The notes beneath the pieces were generated by a model. It did no database searches, was not told the DNA's origin, and saw only the letters and a program-made list of their open reading frames with translations. From Scybalousia_A sp964542225 (GTDB lineage: Bacteria > Bacteroidota > Bacteroidia > Bacteroidales > P3), in the NCBI GenBank assembly GCA_964542225.1, contig CAZITO010000083.1, forward strand, positions 1 to 8,004: a stretch of 8,004 bases of DNA, given 5' to 3'. This document shows, piece after piece, positions 6,462 through 8,004 of this stretch. Every line of letters starts with the position of its first letter. Position 1 is the first letter of the stretch. A program made the position numbers and the translations under genes.

Positions 6462-7556
6462 CTATTGATATATTTGACATTCAAGTTCTTTGTTAAGATA
6501 CATGGAAGCATTCATTGCCAAAGCACCCATTTCGTCCTCTCCCGGATAAACATAAACAGGAGCAAGGTAATCTATTCTTGCCGTAAGTTCCTCCACAAAA
6601 GGTTTACCGTACGCTATACCGCCCGTAAGCAATATGGCATCTATTTTCTTTACGTCCGGTTTGCCATGCAAAACGGTAGCCTGAGCACCTACTTCCTTAG
6701 CAACCTGATAAGCCATAGCCGATTGTATGAAAGCGGCTTTTTCATCTCCTGCTTTGGCAGCATTTTCCACCGTAAGAGCATCATTGGTTCCCAAGTAAGC
6801 GACAAAACCACCCTCGCCCACTATCATTTTGCGAATTTGTTGTTCTGTATATTCACCCGAAAAACATAGTGAGATAAGTTTTGCCATAGGTACGCTTCCA
6901 CTTCTCTCTGGAGAAAAAGGACCATCTCCATCCAAAGCTTGATTGACATCTATCACTTTTCCTTTGTAGTGAGCACCTACACTTATACCTCCGCCAAGAT
7001 GGACTACCACAAGGTTAAGGTCTTCATATTTTTTGTTTGGTTGGTGTTCTCTGACATAGCGACGAGCAATGGCTTTTTGATTAAGACAATGGAAAATAGA
7101 GTTTCTTGGCATAAGAGGATGACCGCTTATTTTTGCTATCTCTTCTCTCTCGTCTGTAATACCCGGGTCGGCTATTACAGCCTCAACGCCAATTTCTTTT
7201 GCTATTTCATGGGCAATAAGTCCACCCAAATTGCAGGCATGTTGTCCCTGAACTCCAATTTTCAAATCCTTTATCATGGCATCATTAACAGCCCAGATAC
7301 CTCCTTGTGTCGCCTTAGTAAGACCTCCTCTGCCTATTATTATTTTAAAATCATTAATATCAAATCCTGCTTGTTTTACCTCATTCAATACTAATTCTTT
7401 TCTAAAAGCATATTGGTCGGCAATGTGTTCAAACTGCTTCAAATCGTCAGTTTGATGTTTTATGTTTTTATCAAACAACTTCTCTTCTCCGTCAAAAACG
7501 GCTATTTTGGTAGAGGTACTACCCGGATTAATTGCCAAAATTAACTGTTTGTACAT
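6462..7556 (-). CDS. buk: Butyrate kinase (acetokinase family)
   Basis: This enzyme catalyses butyryl phosphate + ADP to butyrate + ATP, the last step of butyrate formation by the phosphotransbutyrylase/kinase route. Related members use branched-chain acyl phosphates such as isobutyrate. The 364 residues match the family length (about 355-360). The ASKHA-fold motifs are all present: INPGSTSTK (9-17, phosphate loop), GRGGL (75-79), HLGGGISV (186-193), DGDGPFSPERSG (209-220), LTGGIAYG (310-317, adenosine site) and YPGEDEM (337-343). The short length and the GDGPFSPERSG motif separate it from acetate kinase, which is about 400 residues. It is a soluble cytoplasmic enzyme. The start at 7556 puts the phosphate loop at the usual place near the N-terminus. 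The gene has its own promoter and terminator. The usual partner ptb (phosphate butyryltransferase) is not seen in the 448 bp upstream or in the next genes downstream. The exact substrate chain length cannot be read from the sequence. Confidence 0.96.
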   Translation of the reverse strand: MYKQLILAINPGSTSTKIAVFDGEEKLFDKNIKHQTDDLKQFEHIADQYAFRKELVLNEVKQAGFDINDFKIIIGRGGLTKATQGGIWAVNDAMIKDLKIGVQGQHACNLGGLIAHEIAKEIGVEAVIADPGITDEREEIAKISGHPLMPRNSIFHCLNQKAIARRYVREHQPNKKYEDLNLVVVHLGGGISVGAHYKGKVIDVNQALDGDGPFSPERSGSVPMAKLISLCFSGEYTEQQIRKMIVGEGGFVAYLGTNDALTVENAAKAGDEKAAFIQSAMAYQVAKEVGAQATVLHGKPDVKKIDAILLTGGIAYGKPFVEELTARIDYLAPVYVYPGEDEMGALAMNASMYLNKELECQIYQ

Positions 7557-7593
7557 GCTATATATTTTTATAATTTTTTATTTCTATGGAATG

Positions 7594-7624
7594 CAAAGAT
7601 AGTAAATTTTTTATAAAGAACAAT
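7594..7624 (-). promoter_or_regulatory. Bacteroidota-type promoter of butyrate kinase
   Basis: On the minus strand ATTG (7621-7624), a 19-nt spacer and TATCTTTG (7594-7601) match the -33/-7 pattern. The -7 box is a full TAnnTTTG match, and the -33 box keeps the TTG core. The transcript would start near 7587, leaving a leader of about 30 nt that is AT-rich and has no Shine-Dalgarno sequence. Confidence 0.65.
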
Positions 7625-7717
7625 TTAATTAATTTATAAAAATACTTAAACAAAAAATAAATTGATATAAGTTTTGAGGAGTTACAGCCATAGGGCGTTT
7701 TAGAGTTAAATATTTCA

Positions 7718-7831
7718 ACGGCTCTGCCCTTATGCCAACCCATAAAAAAGTAACGGCTCCACCCTACGAAAACAGGTTGAGTCTGAGCCAAAAGATAGTG
7801 GCTTTGCCCTTATAAAACAGGCTGAGACTGA
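7718..7831. repeat. Cluster of degenerate direct repeats
   Basis: Three related units are visible. Unit 2 (7754-7786) and unit 3 (7799-7831) match at 24 of 33 positions with a 45-bp period, sharing GGCT, CCCT, AAAACAGG, TGAG and CTGA blocks. Unit 1 (7719-7740) matches unit 3 over GGCTNTGCCCTTAT and then diverges. A possible further remnant is CAGCCATAGGGC (7685-7696). The units look like a decayed intergenic repeat, possibly one found elsewhere in the genome. No function is visible. Confidence 0.55.
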
Positions 7832-7917
7832 AATTTAATTGATATACATTAAAAAGTCAAAAATAGGAGTGCTACTATTGATTATCAATTACTTAACCTT
7901 TTTCGAGGGGTCAAAAT

Positions 7918-7984
7918 CGGGCAAAAATGGTGGTTTTCAGCGTTTTCGAGTGGTTTTTTGAGGAAAAAATTTTTTCTTTGCCCG
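7918..7984. repeat. Long inverted repeat enclosing tandem T-rich units
   Basis: CGGGCAAA (7918-7925) and TTTGCCCG (7977-7984) are perfect 8-bp inverted copies. With one gap and one mismatch they extend outward to about 16 bp (TCAAAAT beside the left arm, TTTTGTGA beside the right arm). The 51-bp interior carries three similar short units, TGGTTTTCAG, CGTTTTCGAG and TGGTTTTTTGAG (7930-7962), then the palindrome AAAAAATTTTTT (about 7964-7975). It could be the end of a repeated element that continues outside the window, or a structured RNA or terminator. It is not identified. Confidence 0.4.
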
Positions 7985-8004
7985 TTTTGTGAAAATGAAT
8001 CGGC

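Larger units (their letters stand above)
7625..8004. other. Gene-poor intergenic stretch with repeats
   Basis: No convincing coding region is present on either strand. The 77-codon minus-strand frame from 7791 to 7558 runs through the repeats and the buk promoter and ends in low-complexity K/I/L/F-rich sequence. The stretch divides into a plain AT-rich part (7625-7680), a cluster of degenerate direct repeats (7681-7831), an AT-rich part with the palindromic TTGATTATCAA (about 7879-7889), and an inverted-repeat segment at the window edge. No transposase, integrase or tRNA fragment is visible. Confidence 0.6.

Noticed and set aside
6939..7394. 151-codon plus-strand open frame
   Set aside because: It lies wholly antisense to butyrate kinase, whose motifs are unmistakable, and has no recognisable features.
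6462..7556. Acetate kinase (ackA) instead of butyrate kinase
   Set aside because: The length of 364 and the GDGPFSPERSG and YPGEDEM motifs fit butyrate kinase. Acetate kinase is about 400 residues with different motifs.
7558..7791. 77-codon minus-strand open frame upstream of butyrate kinase
   Set aside because: It runs through the degenerate repeats and over the predicted buk promoter, and ends in K/I/L/F-rich sequence from AT-rich DNA. It is most likely not a gene.
7927..7992. Tiny plus-strand frame of 21 codons (MVVFSVFEWFF...) inside the edge inverted repeat
   Set aside because: It is too short, lies within a repeat structure, and has no supporting signal. Kept only as part of the unexplained edge segment.

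Overview
The window looks like a piece of a chromosome from the phylum Bacteroidota, probably order Bacteroidales. Four signs support this. The DNA is AT-rich. The start codons lack Shine-Dalgarno sequences. Two genes have promoters matching the Bacteroidota -33/-7 pattern (TTG-like box, about 19 nt, TAnnTTTG). The protein types are also typical of the group: an ECF sigma factor with a zinc-less anti-sigma factor and an outer-membrane beta-barrel, a large secreted protein built from jelly-roll and Fn3 modules, and an acetokinase-family butyrate kinase. All five genes lie on the minus strand, so transcription runs from high to low coordinates.

Layout in the direction of transcription. Positions 7557-8004 hold no convincing gene. 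They contain the butyrate kinase promoter, a cluster of degenerate direct repeats (7718-7831) and, at the window edge, a long inverted repeat enclosing short tandem T-rich units. Butyrate kinase (6462-7556) follows as a single-gene unit with its own promoter and a hairpin terminator (6393-6428). Next is a compact three-gene operon: ECF sigma factor (5842-6324), single-pass anti-sigma factor (5075-5845, overlapping the sigma gene by ATGA) and a PorT-like outer-membrane beta-barrel protein (4031-5047). It ends at a perfect 12-bp hairpin terminator (3955-3982). After an A/T-tract region and a well-formed promoter (3867-3897) comes a very large gene (3826 to beyond position 1). It encodes a secreted protein with a signal peptide, five jelly-roll (MAM/cleaved-adhesin-like) modules alternating with four Fn3 modules, and the start of a further Fn3-like module. 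Its 3' end, where a type IX secretion sorting domain would be expected, is outside the window.

How the genes may work together. The sigma/anti-sigma/barrel operon reads as a cell-surface regulatory module: the barrel in the outer membrane, the anti-sigma factor spanning the inner membrane, and the sigma factor in the cytoplasm. The large adhesin-like gene is next in line but has its own promoter and is shielded by a strong terminator, so any regulatory link to the operon is only a hypothesis. Butyrate kinase is metabolically unrelated (butyryl-phosphate to butyrate plus ATP) and has no visible ptb partner. I see no CRISPR array, tRNA, rRNA, transposase or phage gene. Most of the window is recognisable in type. 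The least explained parts are the repeat-bearing right end, the unusual N-terminal part of the barrel protein, and the multi-domain architecture of the large protein.
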